From assembly GCF_000685215.1 (NCBI RefSeq), contig NZ_ARYJ01000005.1, forward strand, positions 1 through 64,000: DNA of 64,000 nt, in the 5' to 3' direction. The translations under genes were made by a program, and so were the position numbers. Within the stretch, counting starts at the first letter, position 1. Every line of letters begins with the position of its first letter. The notes under the pieces are model-generated. The model searched no databases. It was given only the letters and a program-made list of their open reading frames with translations, and had not been told where the DNA came from. The stretch is from Hyphomonas jannaschiana VP2 (lineage in GTDB: Bacteria; Pseudomonadota; Alphaproteobacteria; Caulobacterales; Hyphomonadaceae). Shown here one piece after another: positions 1 through 9,462 of this stretch.

Positions 1-70
1 GTCCGCGCCGCTTGTCCGGCCATGACCAGCGGTGCACGAAACCTGACTTCGGCATGACCAGTCATGACGA

Positions 71-110
71 TAACGGACTATAACTGACTATAGCGGACTA
101 TACCGGACTA
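71..110. repeat. Four tandem 10-bp direct repeats
   Basis: Four adjacent decamers (71-80, 81-90, 91-100, 101-110) fit the consensus TANCGGACTA with one or two changes each. The ten-base period places each copy on the same DNA face. They lie just beyond the ftsH terminator, in a stretch (1-133) that holds no recognisable gene. The shorter motif CATGACCAG also occurs twice nearby (21-29 and 52-60). The function is unknown; a protein-binding array or decayed satellite are both possible. Confidence 0.75.
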
Positions 111-133
111 GGGTGCCAGGCCGGCCACAAAGA

Positions 134-165
134 AAAGCCCGCCGGAGGGCGCTCCGGCGGGCTTT
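134..165 (-). terminator. Rho-independent terminator of ftsH
   Basis: A perfect 14-bp stem (134-147 with 152-165) with a CGCC-type four-base loop sits 22 bases past the ftsH stop. On the minus strand it is followed by a T-rich run (TTCTTTG). This is a classic intrinsic terminator for the leftward transcript. Confidence 0.9.
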
Positions 166-186
166 GTCCTTGATCTGTGTTCCGGA

Positions 187-2115
187 TCAGGCCGGGTTCG
201 GCTCCGGGTCGCCGGCCGCTTCGCCGCCATCGCCCTTCGGCTTGCGGCGCTTGCCGATGACCGGAACGGCGGAGGCGGGGCCGGTGTCTTCGGCGCCAAG
301 GTCCGGACGGGTCGGCGGCTTGCCGTCAAGAAGATCGGTGATCTCGCTGCCGGTCAGCGTCTCGTATTCAAGCAGGCCATTGGCGATGGCAGACCATTCG
401 TCATGGCACTCGGTCATGATGCGGCGGGCATCGTCCATGCCGGTCTGGATCAGCTTGCGGACTTCTTCCTCGATCTTGCGGGACGTGTCTTCCGAGACAT
501 GGCTCGACTGCACGATCTGCTGGCCGAGGAACACGTCGCCCTGATCGGAGCCGTAGTCCACCGGTCCGATCGTATCGGAGAGACCGAAACGCGTGACCAT
601 GGCGCGGGCAAGACGGGTCGCCTGCTGGATGTCGGAGGCGGCACCGGCGGTAACATTGTCGTCGCCGAATTTCAGCTCTTCCGCCACACGGCCGCCCATC
701 ATGATGGCGAGGCGCGAGGTCATCTCGATCTTGGACATGGACAGCTTGTCGTCTTCCGGCAGCTGCATGACCATGCCGAGGGCGCGGCCGCGCGGAATGA
801 TCGTCGCCTTGTGGACCGGATCAGCGGCCGGCACTTTCATGGCCACGATGGCGTGGCCGGCTTCATGCCAGGCGGTGAGTTCCTTTTCCTTCTCGGACAT
901 GACCATCGAGCGGCGCTCCGGCCCCATCAGGACCTTGTCTTTCGCGTCCTCGAATTCCTGCATCGCCACGACGCGCTTGCCGCGGCGGGCTGCCAGCAGC
1001 GCGGCCTCGTTGACGAGGTTCGCAAGGTCGGCGCCGGAGAAGCCCGGCGTGCCGCGCGCGATGGTCTTCGCGTCGACGTCTTTGGCCAGCGGCACATTGC
1101 GCATGTGAACGCGCAGGATCTTTTCGCGGCCCATGATGTCCGGATTGCCGACGGTGACCTGACGGTCGAAGCGGCCGGGGCGCAGGAGCGCCGGGTCCAG
1201 CACGTCAGGCCGGTTGGTGGCGGCGATCAGGATGATGCCTTCATTGGCTTCAAAACCGTCCATCTCGACCAGCAGCTGGTTCAGCGTCTGCTCGCGTTCG
1301 TCATTGCCGCCGCCGAGGCCTGCGCCGCGGGAACGGCCGACCGCGTCGATCTCGTCGATGAAGATGATGCAGGGCGCAGAGCGCTTGGCCTGTTCGAACA
1401 TGTCGCGCACGCGGCTGGCGCCGACACCGACGAACATTTCAACAAAGTCGGAACCGGAGATGGTGAAGAAGGGCACCCCGGCTTCACCGGCCACGGCGCG
1501 GGCCAGCAGCGTCTTACCCGTACCGGGCGGGCCGACCAGCAGCGCGCCTTTCGGGATCTTGCCGCCGAGGCGCTGGAATTTGGACGGATCCTGCAGGAAT
1601 TCGACGATCTCCTGCAGCTCTTCCTTGGCTTCGTCGACACCGGCAACGTCGTCAAAGGTGACGCGGCCATGCTTCTCGGTCAGCAGGCGGGCACGCGACT
1701 TGCCGAAGCTCATCGCCCCGCGGCCGCCGCCGCCCTGCATCTGGCGCATCATGAAGAAGACAAAGCCGACGATCAGCAGGATCGGCAGGATCGAGAACAG
1801 GAGCGAAGCGAAATTGTTGCGGCCGCTGTCGGCATCCACCGTGAACGGCACGTTCTTGTCGCGCAGATAGTCCTGCGTGCTCATGTCGAGGGCGCGCAAC
1901 TCGCTGACCATCTTGCGGCCGTCAGTGGTCGTCACGATGATCTGGTCATCACCCAGCGTCGCCTCGGCCACTTCGCCATTGTCGACGAGCGTGTAGATTT
2001 CGGAGAGTTTCGCGCGCTTGGCACTGGCGGCTTCGGGATTTCCGCCCATCGCGACCGCCATGCCGATCACGAGCAGCGCAATTGCACCCCAGATGGCCAG
2101 GTTCCGAACGTTCAT
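187..2115 (-). CDS. ftsH: ATP-dependent zinc metalloprotease FtsH
   Basis: Membrane-anchored AAA+ protease that extracts and degrades misfolded membrane proteins and short-lived regulators. The 642-residue protein has an N-terminal membrane segment (about 5-23), a periplasmic domain, and a second membrane segment (about 104-123). The AAA domain follows with Walker A GPPGTGKT at 195-202, pore loop MFVGVG near 227, and Walker B IIFIDEID at 250-257. The zinc site HEAGH lies at 417-421. Length and domain order are normal for the family. The ATG at 2115 has a GAGAG sequence upstream. The gene follows tilS by 69 bases on the same strand, a pairing common in bacteria, and ends at a strong terminator. 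Confidence 0.98.
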   Translation of the reverse strand: MNVRNLAIWGAIALLVIGMAVAMGGNPEAASAKRAKLSEIYTLVDNGEVAEATLGDDQIIVTTTDGRKMVSELRALDMSTQDYLRDKNVPFTVDADSGRNNFASLLFSILPILLIVGFVFFMMRQMQGGGGRGAMSFGKSRARLLTEKHGRVTFDDVAGVDEAKEELQEIVEFLQDPSKFQRLGGKIPKGALLVGPPGTGKTLLARAVAGEAGVPFFTISGSDFVEMFVGVGASRVRDMFEQAKRSAPCIIFIDEIDAVGRSRGAGLGGGNDEREQTLNQLLVEMDGFEANEGIILIAATNRPDVLDPALLRPGRFDRQVTVGNPDIMGREKILRVHMRNVPLAKDVDAKTIARGTPGFSGADLANLVNEAALLAARRGKRVVAMQEFEDAKDKVLMGPERRSMVMSEKEKELTAWHEAGHAIVAMKVPAADPVHKATIIPRGRALGMVMQLPEDDKLSMSKIEMTSRLAIMMGGRVAEELKFGDDNVTAGAASDIQQATRLARAMVTRFGLSDTIGPVDYGSDQGDVFLGQQIVQSSHVSEDTSRKIEEEVRKLIQTGMDDARRIMTECHDEWSAIANGLLEYETLTGSEITDLLDGKPPTRPDLGAEDTGPASAVPVIGKRRKPKGDGGEAAGDPEPNPA

Positions 2116-2184
2116 AGCATCTCTCTCAGTTTGGAAAGCTTCTCGACAGATAACATAGGGCCACCGGGCCCGAAAAACGACTCT

Positions 2185-3264
2185 TTAGCTGCGGCGTGGA
2201 CATTTTATCTCATATGCAGCTGAACAGGCCGTCACCATGGCCGAAAGGCGTGCAGGGATTGCATTAACCTGTTCTGCCGGCAGCGCATGCTCCGCCGCGA
2301 CTTTCAGATTGCCGTTTTTGATGTGGATGGCCGCCCCGCCGAGCGTTGCCGGGCGCAGCGTGTCCGGATTCGAGATGCGGCGTGTCAGGCGCGAGAGGGC
2401 ATCCGTGCGCAGGGGCCGGGTCCGCCCGCCGGCAAGCGCGATCAGCGCGCCGAGCGCCCGCTCCCCCTGCTCGCCCGGCGGCATCGGGAGGGGCGTGCGC
2501 AGGGTGCCGTCGGCGCGGACTTCCACATCGGCCGACAGCCAGCGTCCAAGCGCCCGGTCCTGCACCAGCCGCAACAGCTGCAGCTTCTCCCGCAGGGCCA
2601 GCACCCGGGCGCGCAGGGCCGGCTCTGCCGCCAGCAGCTGGCGCATGCGCACCCGCTCATAGGCCGGATCCTTGTTCGACGGGTCTTCGACCCAGTCCTG
2701 CCCTTCGGCGCGCAGCATGTCCCGGAGCCTGGCACGCGAGGCCCGCAGCAGCGGGCGCGCAATCAGCACCGGTACGCCGGTCCCGCCTGCCGGAGACAGG
2801 GACAGCGGCTGGATGCCCGCCAGCCCGTACCAGCCGGACCCGGCCCGGGCGCGGATCAGAAAGGTCTCGGCCTGATCGTCTTCCGTGTGGGCGGTGAGGA
2901 GGATCACGCTGCCTGCCTCCCGCGCGGCGGCGGCGAGCAGGTCGTGGCGCGCCTGACGGGCCCTGGCCTGGCCGGGCTCAGGGCTTTCCCAGCGCAGCGT
3001 CCGGTGCGGGACGCCCAGCCCGGCAGCGACATCTGCCACGAAACGCGCCTCATCGGCCGCTTCAGGCCGCAGGCCATGGTCCACGGTCAGGGCCAGCAGG
3101 CGGCGGCCGCGCAGATTGGCCCAGTCAGCTGCAATCCGCAGGAGGGCAAGCGAATCCCCTCCTCCGGAGACAGCAATGCAAACCGGCCCTGCAGCATGGC
3201 TGCAGAGCCGGTCAAACGACTCAATCAGGTCTGCCGGAGCAGCGGGGGGCTTTAATTGTCGCAA
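2185..3264 (-). CDS. tilS: tRNA(Ile)-lysidine synthase TilS
   Basis: Ligates lysine to C34 of the CAU-anticodon isoleucine tRNA so that it reads AUA. The PP-loop ATP pyrophosphatase signature SGGGDS is at residues 33-38, and the conserved VDHGLR and LLTAHTEDDQAET segments follow. At 359 residues it is within the family range. The only sensible start is a TTG at 3264, inside the last codons of cpoB (13-base overlap), which suggests translational coupling. No convincing Shine-Dalgarno sequence precedes it. It lies upstream of ftsH on the same strand. Confidence 0.95.
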   Translation of the reverse strand: MRQLKPPAAPADLIESFDRLCSHAAGPVCIAVSGGGDSLALLRIAADWANLRGRRLLALTVDHGLRPEAADEARFVADVAAGLGVPHRTLRWESPEPGQARARQARHDLLAAAAREAGSVILLTAHTEDDQAETFLIRARAGSGWYGLAGIQPLSLSPAGGTGVPVLIARPLLRASRARLRDMLRAEGQDWVEDPSNKDPAYERVRMRQLLAAEPALRARVLALREKLQLLRLVQDRALGRWLSADVEVRADGTLRTPLPMPPGEQGERALGALIALAGGRTRPLRTDALSRLTRRISNPDTLRPATLGGAAIHIKNGNLKVAAEHALPAEQVNAIPARLSAMVTACSAAYEIKCPRRS

Positions 3265-4298
3265 CCGGACCGGGTCCGTTCGACGGCGGCCAGGTCGCGT
3301 GTCACGCCGGATGCGTTCGGATAGCGTTTGGGCAGCGTATCGAGCGCCACGCAGGCCTTGTCCTTGTCGCCGATGAGACGCATCGACCGGGCCAGTTTCA
3401 CCAGCGCGTCCGGCGCACGCGGATCGTCCGGATAAGAGCGGATCATCGTCGTGTAGGCCGCGCCGGATTCGGCATAGGCTTTCTGCTGGTAGAGCGACTC
3501 GGCCAGCCAGTAATGCGCTTCGCCGGCCTGCGGATCGCTGCCGAACTGGTCAAGGAAGGCGCGGAAGGCCTCTTCGGCGCCGGCATAATCGAACTGGACG
3601 AGCTTTGCCTTGGCGGCGGCGAACAGCGGACCGGCCTCACCCGGCAGGGCACTTGCGGGCAATGTGCCGAGCGAGCCCTGCGGCGCGCCGGGCGGCACAG
3701 CCGAAGCCGGGGTCGTATCAATCGCGGCGGTCTCTTCCGGCGCACCGGACTCAGAACGCGGCAGAAGCCGTTTCGGGCCGGTCGTCTCCGGTTCAACCGT
3801 TGCCGTGCGGGACATGCTGCCCGTCGCGGAAGGCCGGGACGGCGCAGACGCCGCCGCACCGGCAGATTCGTAAGGGTCCGTCGAGGCCGCGCCCGGATAG
3901 TCGGACAGGCCGGTAGCGGCCTCCCCTTCCGGCGGGTCCATGCCGAGGGAGCGGGCCTGCAGGTCCTGAATGGCGCGCGACTGGGCACGCAGCTCACTCT
4001 TCAGGGCGTTGATCTCGCGGGCCAGCGCTTCATTGTCATTGACCAGCGTTTCATTCTCGTTGCGGGCCTGCTGCAGCTGGAATTCCAGCGTCTCGACCCG
4101 GCCCGTCAGGGTCATCAGGTCGCTGGACAGGGCGTTCACCTGCACTTTCGTGTCCGCACTCAACTGGCGGGCCTGCGAAATCTGGTCAGCCAGATCGAGG
4201 CTGGTCGTGCCCTGCGTGATCGGGGCACCGCGCTGGGCGACAGCAGGCGCAGCAAGAAGCAGGAAGCTGGCCATAGCCAGGGCCGGGGTCTTGAACAT
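3252..4298 (-). CDS. cpoB: Cell division coordinator CpoB (YbgF), TPR protein
   Basis: Periplasmic partner of the Tol-Pal system that links outer-membrane constriction with peptidoglycan synthesis. The 348-residue product has a signal peptide (about 1-21, ending APAVAQ), a coiled-coil segment rich in Leu/Glu/Asn (about 35-105) and a low-complexity Ser/Pro/Thr linker. A C-terminal TPR block (about 215-345) carries YbgF-type repeats such as AHYWLAESLYQQ. An upstream in-frame GTG/ATG extension is possible, but the ATG at 4298 gives a clean signal peptide. It follows the pal genes, as in most Tol-Pal clusters. Confidence 0.93.
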   Translation of the reverse strand: MFKTPALAMASFLLLAAPAVAQRGAPITQGTTSLDLADQISQARQLSADTKVQVNALSSDLMTLTGRVETLEFQLQQARNENETLVNDNEALAREINALKSELRAQSRAIQDLQARSLGMDPPEGEAATGLSDYPGAASTDPYESAGAAASAPSRPSATGSMSRTATVEPETTGPKRLLPRSESGAPEETAAIDTTPASAVPPGAPQGSLGTLPASALPGEAGPLFAAAKAKLVQFDYAGAEEAFRAFLDQFGSDPQAGEAHYWLAESLYQQKAYAESGAAYTTMIRSYPDDPRAPDALVKLARSMRLIGDKDKACVALDTLPKRYPNASGVTRDLAAVERTRSGCDN

Positions 4299-4335
4299 GG
4301 GCGAATGTCTCCAGGATTTGCGGGACCATAGTAAA

Positions 4336-4367
4336 GCAGCCGGGGCCAAAATATGGCACCCGGCTGC
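4336..4367 (-). other. Hairpin between pal and cpoB (copy 1)
   Basis: An inverted repeat forms a 13-bp stem with a single bulged A (4336-4348 with 4354-4367) and a five-base loop. It is almost identical to the hairpin at 4997-5026 upstream of the same pal gene. In the leftward transcript it lies between the pal stop (4409) and the cpoB start (4298). A T-run follows only weakly, so it may stabilise or attenuate the mRNA rather than terminate it. Confidence 0.8.
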
Positions 4368-4408
4368 AAATTCTTTCTGAATCAGATGCCCGGTCAGGGC
4401 AAGCCGGA

Positions 4409-4933
4409 TCAGGTATTCGGGGAAACGACCTGGATGAAGCCGTTGCGGTTCATTGCCCAGGAAGCTTCGTCGGAACCGGCCGCGATCGGACGTTCCTTGC
4501 CGTAAGAGATCGTGTCGATCCGGTTCGGCGAGATGCCGAGGCTGACAAGATAGTCTTTCACCTTGGCCGCGCGGCGCTCGCCGAGGGCCAGGTTGTACTC
4601 ACGCGTGCCGCGCTCGTCGCAGTTGCCGGCAACGAGAATGCGGACCGACGGGTCCTGGGTGTATTTCAGGGCGTGCTGCTTCAGCAGGGACTGGTCGTCG
4701 CTGTCGAGCGAGTCGCCGTTCAGGTCGAAATAGACGCGGTCGCCGAGGGCCGTGGTCTGGGCGATCTGCCCGACGTTGCCATCATCGACTGCGCCGGTAT
4801 CGACGGTCTGGATGTCTTCGACCACGTTTTCAGAGGTCGTGGCGCCTTCCGTGATCGGGGCGGGCTTGGACGCACAGGCGCCGAGCAGAAGGAGCGAGGC
4901 ACCTGCGAAGACAGATGCAGTGCGAATGTTCAT
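4409..4933 (-). CDS. pal: Peptidoglycan-associated lipoprotein Pal (copy 1)
   Basis: Outer-membrane lipoprotein that binds peptidoglycan and completes the Tol-Pal bridge. The 174-residue form has a lipobox LLGAC with Cys20 as the lipidation site and a short acidic linker. Its OmpA-like domain (about 68-172) contains VYFDLN, AGNCDERGT and EYNLALGERRA. I chose the ATG at 4933, which has AAAGG seven bases upstream. In-frame ATGs at 4939 and 4948 are alternatives. It is a close tandem paralogue of the gene at 5052-5597: the C-terminal domains share long identical runs while the linkers differ completely. Confidence 0.93.
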   Translation of the reverse strand: MNIRTASVFAGASLLLLGACASKPAPITEGATTSENVVEDIQTVDTGAVDDGNVGQIAQTTALGDRVYFDLNGDSLDSDDQSLLKQHALKYTQDPSVRILVAGNCDERGTREYNLALGERRAAKVKDYLVSLGISPNRIDTISYGKERPIAAGSDEASWAMNRNGFIQVVSPNT

Positions 4934-4988
4934 GGACATGCCTTTCATGTGAAAAAGGGAGAGAGGAACGCACGAAATCCCTGCCCCT

Positions 4989-5026
4989 AAATAAAACAGC
5001 CGGGGCCAAAATGTGGCACCCGGCTG
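4989..5026 (-). terminator. Hairpin plus T-run between the two pal genes (copy 2)
   Basis: The same stem-loop as at 4336-4367 recurs at 4997-5026. On the minus strand this copy is followed by TTTTATTT, so it looks like an intrinsic terminator or attenuator downstream of the first pal gene (stop at 5052) and ahead of the second (start at 4933). It may set the ratio of the two lipoproteins and of CpoB. Confidence 0.7.
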
Positions 5027-5051
5027 CTTGTTACTGAATTGAAATGTTCCG

Positions 5052-5597
5052 TTAGCTGGTGGTGCCCGAAACAATCTGGGTGAATCCGTTACGATTCAGG
5101 GCCCAGGAGGCTTCGTCCGAACCGGCAGCGATCGGACGTTCCTTGCCGTAGGAGATCGTGTCGATGCGGGACGGGTCCACGCCGAGCGACACCAGATAGT
5201 CCTTCACGACGGATGCGCGGCGCTCGCCGAGGGCGAGGTTGTATTCACGCGTACCGCGCTCATCGCAGTTACCTGCGACCATGATGCGGACCGACGGGTA
5301 GGACTGCAGCCAGGCAGCCTGCAGCTTCAGGATTTCCTGATCGTCGGGGTCCAGACGGTATTCGTTGAGGTCAAAATAGACGCGCTCACCGACGTTCACG
5401 CGGAAATCTTCCAGCGAACCCGGTGCCGGGCCAGTCGGCTCTTCGACCACCGGCGGCGGAGGCGGCGGCGGCGGCGGAGCCGGCTGCTCGACCGGCGGTG
5501 CTTCTTCAACCGGCGGCGGCGGCTCGGGTTGCGATGCGCAGGCGCCGAGGGCGATAAGCACAGCGGCTGCTGTGGAGATTTTGAGATAGGATTTCAT
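5052..5597 (-). CDS. Pal-type OmpA-family lipoprotein with proline-rich linker (copy 2)
   Basis: A second Pal-like lipoprotein. The 181-residue product has signal peptide and lipobox IALGAC with Cys20, then a linker (about 24-58) dominated by Pro and Glu. An OmpA C-terminal domain (about 70-178) follows, with the peptidoglycan-binding signature around CDERGTREYNLALGERRA. The long, stiff linker could span more periplasm than the short one of its neighbour. It is transcribed leftward after tolB but is separated from it by a strong terminator, so it probably has its own promoter within 5598-5770. Which of the two is the main Tol partner cannot be told from sequence. Confidence 0.9.
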   Translation of the reverse strand: MKSYLKISTAAAVLIALGACASQPEPPPPVEEAPPVEQPAPPPPPPPPPVVEEPTGPAPGSLEDFRVNVGERVYFDLNEYRLDPDDQEILKLQAAWLQSYPSVRIMVAGNCDERGTREYNLALGERRASVVKDYLVSLGVDPSRIDTISYGKERPIAAGSDEASWALNRNGFTQIVSGTTS

Positions 5598-5771
5598 TCA
5601 GTCAGACTCCCCTGGATGTCCTGAGCTTGGTGACGCCTTGCGGCCTCTGGTCTTGTCAGCCGCCGGCGAACGACGGGTGATGCTTGCACAATCGGGCCGA
5701 AATCCGGCAACAATCGGGCGCAAGCGGCTGCGATTGGCCTTTTACACAAAGATTTCCGTGCTGTCTCCCTA

Positions 5772-5803
5772 AAGCAACGCCCCCGATCGAAGAATCGGGG
5801 GCG
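5772..5803 (-). terminator. Rho-independent terminator after tolB
   Basis: A 10-bp perfect stem (5778-5787 with 5794-5803) with a six-base loop is followed on the minus strand by TTGCTTT. It lies 24 bases past the tolB stop and separates tolQRAB from the pal genes. The rest of 5598-5771 holds no gene and presumably contains the promoter for the pal copy at 5052-5597. Confidence 0.88.
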
Positions 5804-5826
5804 AAACCTGTAGATTAATCAGCATA

Positions 5827-7188
5827 TTATTGAAGAAGCGGCGACCAGGCAGGGTCAGACGCCTCCGTCTGGGTCTGCAGGCGGCGCTCATTGCGGCCCG
5901 AAAGGTCCACAGACCAGAGCTGCGGGCCGGCGCCGGGGCGGCTTTCGCGGAAATAAACGATCACACGGCCGTTCGGCGACCAGTCCGGACCTTCGTCCAG
6001 ATAGGCTTCGGTCAGCAGGCGCTCGCCCGTGCCGTCGGTGCCGATGACGCCGATATAGAATTTGCCGCCGAGCTGTTTGGTGAAGGCCACCAGATCGCCG
6101 CGCGGGCTCCAGACCGGGGTCGAATACTGGCCCTTGTTGAAGGTGATGCGGCAGGCCACGTCACGGCCGCCCGACGGGCAGGTGCGCGGGCTGCCATCGG
6201 TGTTCATGATGTAGAGCTGCGGGCTACCGCCGCGGTCGGAGGTGAACACGATAGCCTTGCCGTCCGGCGACATGGACGGCGAGGTATCGATCGCCGGGTG
6301 ATCCGTCAGGCGGCGCGACTGCCGCGTCTGCAGGTTCATGATATAGAGGTCGGAGTTACCATTGTTGGCCTGGGTGAGCAGGACACTCTCGCCATCGCGC
6401 GAGAAGCGCGGGGCGAAGGTCATGCCCGGGAAGTTGCCCAGCAGTTCCTGGCGGCCGGTCTCGATGTTGAAGAGATAGACGCGCGGCTTGCCGCCCTCAT
6501 AGGACATATAGGTGATTTCCTGCGCCGACGGGCTGAAGCGCGGCGTCAGCACCGTATTGGTGCCGGGCGTCAGATACTGCTGGTTGGCACCGTCGGAATC
6601 CATGATGGCGAGGCGCTTCACGCGGTTCAGCTTCGGGCCGGTTTCCGCGATGTAGACGATGCGCGTGTCGAAATACGGGTCTTCACCGGTCAGGCGGGTG
6701 TAGATCGAATCGGCGATCTTGTGGGCGATGCGGCGCCAGTTGTCCGGCGTCGTGGTCAGGCGGCGGCCCGGCTGGCCGTTGATGCGCATGACATCCCCGG
6801 CATAGACATCCCACAGACGGAACGAGACGGCGATCTTGCCATCGGGCAGTTCCTCGAACGCCCCGACGACGAGGCCGTCGGTCTTGATGATCTTCCAGTC
6901 GGCAAAGCGCGGCTGAACATCAATCGACAGATCCTTCTGGATGAAGGAGGCCGGGTTCTGCATTTCGAACAGGCCGGTCGATTCCAGGTCGTTGCGCACG
7001 ACATCGGCAATCTGACGGGCAAGATCGGTGTTCGTCCCTCCGCGGACTTCAAAGTCCGGAATGGCGAGCGGCACCGGTTTGAAGTTGCCGGGACCCTCCA
7101 CAAGCACTTTGAGTTCGGCCGAGGCGGTGGGCGCCAATCCGATGGCGGCGGTGAAGGCCATCACCAGGGCGAGCAGCAGGCGGGTCAT
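5827..7188 (-). CDS. tolB: Tol-Pal system protein TolB
   Basis: Periplasmic beta-propeller protein that contacts Pal and TolA. The 453-residue product begins with a signal peptide (MTRLLLALVMAFTAAIG, cleavage after TASA). An N-terminal alpha/beta domain follows, then repeated propeller blades with motifs such as PRFSPSAQEI, DTSPSMSPDGK, TPVWSPRGD and GPDWSPNGR. The ATG at 7188 is fixed by a perfect AGGAGG seven bases upstream. An open frame runs further upstream, but it enters tolA and has no such signal. It begins 22 bases after tolA, within a tolQ-R-A-B operon. Confidence 0.96.
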   Translation of the reverse strand: MTRLLLALVMAFTAAIGLAPTASAELKVLVEGPGNFKPVPLAIPDFEVRGGTNTDLARQIADVVRNDLESTGLFEMQNPASFIQKDLSIDVQPRFADWKIIKTDGLVVGAFEELPDGKIAVSFRLWDVYAGDVMRINGQPGRRLTTTPDNWRRIAHKIADSIYTRLTGEDPYFDTRIVYIAETGPKLNRVKRLAIMDSDGANQQYLTPGTNTVLTPRFSPSAQEITYMSYEGGKPRVYLFNIETGRQELLGNFPGMTFAPRFSRDGESVLLTQANNGNSDLYIMNLQTRQSRRLTDHPAIDTSPSMSPDGKAIVFTSDRGGSPQLYIMNTDGSPRTCPSGGRDVACRITFNKGQYSTPVWSPRGDLVAFTKQLGGKFYIGVIGTDGTGERLLTEAYLDEGPDWSPNGRVIVYFRESRPGAGPQLWSVDLSGRNERRLQTQTEASDPAWSPLLQ

Positions 7189-7194
7189 GGGATT

Positions 7195-7200
7195 CCTCCT
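7195..7200 (-). promoter_or_regulatory. Shine-Dalgarno sequence deciding the tolB start
   Basis: Read on the minus strand this is AGGAGG, followed by six bases and ATG at 7188. It selects the signal-peptide-bearing start of tolB over a longer open frame reaching 7374. Confidence 0.85.
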
Positions 7201-7210
7201 TTGAGTGGGT

Positions 7211-8131
7211 CTAGGGCTGTGTCGGGCTGACGGTGACATTGATGTCTTTCCACAGGTCATAATCGTCTTCGGGCAATTGGTAAGGGGCACATTTGCGGAC
7301 GGCGCGCAACGCCACGTCGACCGCGATGCCGGAGCGGCCAATCGGGCGCGAGCGCGGGCTGACCAGTTCGACATTGCCTTTCAGCGTGCCGTCCGGGTTC
7401 AGCGTGATGCGCATCTGGACATCGATCTGGTCCTCCTTGGGCAGATCGGACACACCGCGCCAGCAGGTATAGATCTGGCGGCGCATGGCGGCCTGCAGCG
7501 AGGCCGTATTGCCGCGGCGCTCCCCTGCCCCGGGGCGGGTTTCCTGGGCATCGCGCAGCACCGGCTTGTTGATCTGCGGCGGGACTTCCTCGCGCGGCTT
7601 GCGGCGTTCGTCCTCTGCCTTGTCCTTCAGGATGTCCTCGAACTCGTTCAGGAAGTCGAGATCGTCCGTGGCCTTCGGCTTCTGCTTCTCGATCAGCTTG
7701 GGCTCTTCCTTCTTGGGCGGAGGCGGTTCTTCCTTTTCAGGTTCGGGCGCAGGCTCGGGTTCCGGTTCGGCTTCCTCGTCGGGAATGACGACTTCTTCCT
7801 CTTCCGGGGCCGATTCCTCCTCAGGCGGAGGTTCAGGCGCCTCTTCCACCTCTTCGGGGACGGCCTCTTCTTCTTCCTGCGGCTCCTCGGCCTTCTGGAC
7901 CGGGGCGATGTCGGTCACCAGGCCGATCTCCACGAAATCGATGGGCACATCGATGGCGCTGGCGCATTGCGGGATGCGCATCAGGATGTCGACCGGCGCA
8001 AGGCCCGGCTCCTCCTTCTGGAGGCGCTCGATCATCTTGTCGCAATCCGACTTCTGGTGCGGCCATGACAAGACCGCCGCCGCAAGGACGGATGCGTGCA
8101 CGATCGTGGAGACTGTCAGGCCGCGAAGCAT
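7211..8131 (-). CDS. tolA: TolA-like energy-coupling protein
   Basis: Links the inner-membrane TolQR motor to TolB/Pal. The 306-residue protein has one N-terminal membrane helix (about 5-23) and a very Glu/Pro-rich segment (about 80-155) in place of the long helical domain of E. coli TolA. A C-terminal TolA/TonB-type domain (about 210-306) follows, containing LQAAMRRQIYTCW and two cysteines (YTCW and KCAPY). It is short for TolA but fits alphaproteobacterial forms. Operon context between tolR and tolB makes the assignment secure although sequence conservation is low. Confidence 0.9.
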   Translation of the reverse strand: MLRGLTVSTIVHASVLAAAVLSWPHQKSDCDKMIERLQKEEPGLAPVDILMRIPQCASAIDVPIDFVEIGLVTDIAPVQKAEEPQEEEEAVPEEVEEAPEPPPEEESAPEEEEVVIPDEEAEPEPEPAPEPEKEEPPPPKKEEPKLIEKQKPKATDDLDFLNEFEDILKDKAEDERRKPREEVPPQINKPVLRDAQETRPGAGERRGNTASLQAAMRRQIYTCWRGVSDLPKEDQIDVQMRITLNPDGTLKGNVELVSPRSRPIGRSGIAVDVALRAVRKCAPYQLPEDDYDLWKDINVTVSPTQP

Positions 8132-8147
8132 TCCTGCCGGCCGCTCC

Positions 8148-8585
8148 TTATTTCTTCTGTTCCGTTACGAGCGAGACGCGGGTGTAACCGGCGGCCCGGA
8201 TCTCGGACATGACTTCCATCATGATGCCATAGGGCGTGGCTTCATCGCCGCGCACATAGATCGGCTTGTCATAGCCTTCGCCGATGATTGCCTGCAGTTG
8301 CGGGCCCAGCGTATCGACCTGAACTTCCGTATTCTGGATGAACACAGAGCCGTCCGACTTGATCGTGATGGCCAGCGGGGCATCGTTCGGATCTGTCTGG
8401 ATCGGGCCGGACTTGGTTTTCGGCAGGCTGATGTCCTCACCCCGCACCAGCATCGGCGCGGTGATCATGAACACGATCAGCAGGACGAGCATGACGTCCA
8501 CAAAGGGCGTCACGTTGATTTCGGCATTGAGAGAGCGGCGCCCGCGCCGTCCGCCCTTGCCGCCGGAGCCGAGGATCATACCCAT
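8148..8585 (-). CDS. tolR: Biopolymer transport protein TolR
   Basis: Inner-membrane component of the proton-driven TolQR motor. The 145-residue form starts MGMILGSGGK, then a basic patch and the family signature NAEINVTPFVDVMLVLLIVF. The conserved membrane Asp is at about position 30. The ATG at 8585 lies four bases after the tolQ stop. A longer frame to 8639 overlaps tolQ and lacks the family N-terminus. Confidence 0.96.
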   Translation of the reverse strand: MGMILGSGGKGGRRGRRSLNAEINVTPFVDVMLVLLIVFMITAPMLVRGEDISLPKTKSGPIQTDPNDAPLAITIKSDGSVFIQNTEVQVDTLGPQLQAIIGEGYDKPIYVRGDEATPYGIMMEVMSEIRAAGYTRVSLVTEQKK

Positions 8586-8589
8586 GCGC

Positions 8590-9303
<714 letters not shown>

Positions 9304-9462
9304 AGGATGAATGTGCTCCTTGAAGATGGCAGGCCGGCAGCCCGCAGATAAGGCATGCGTCCCGTGGGGACGGGCGCTTTGTGCCCCTGTTTCTACAACA
9401 ATTCCGGCAGAAACACGGCAGAGCGCCCTGATTCCGCAGCTTGCCTCCCGGCTAGGTGGGAA

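Noticed and set aside
403-2223. Long plus-strand open frame opposite ftsH, and similar long frames opposite tolB, proA, pnp and infB
   Set aside because: Their translations are rich in Arg, His and Gly or Ala with no family resemblance. They mirror the codon bias of the GC-rich gene on the other strand and lack ribosome binding sites.
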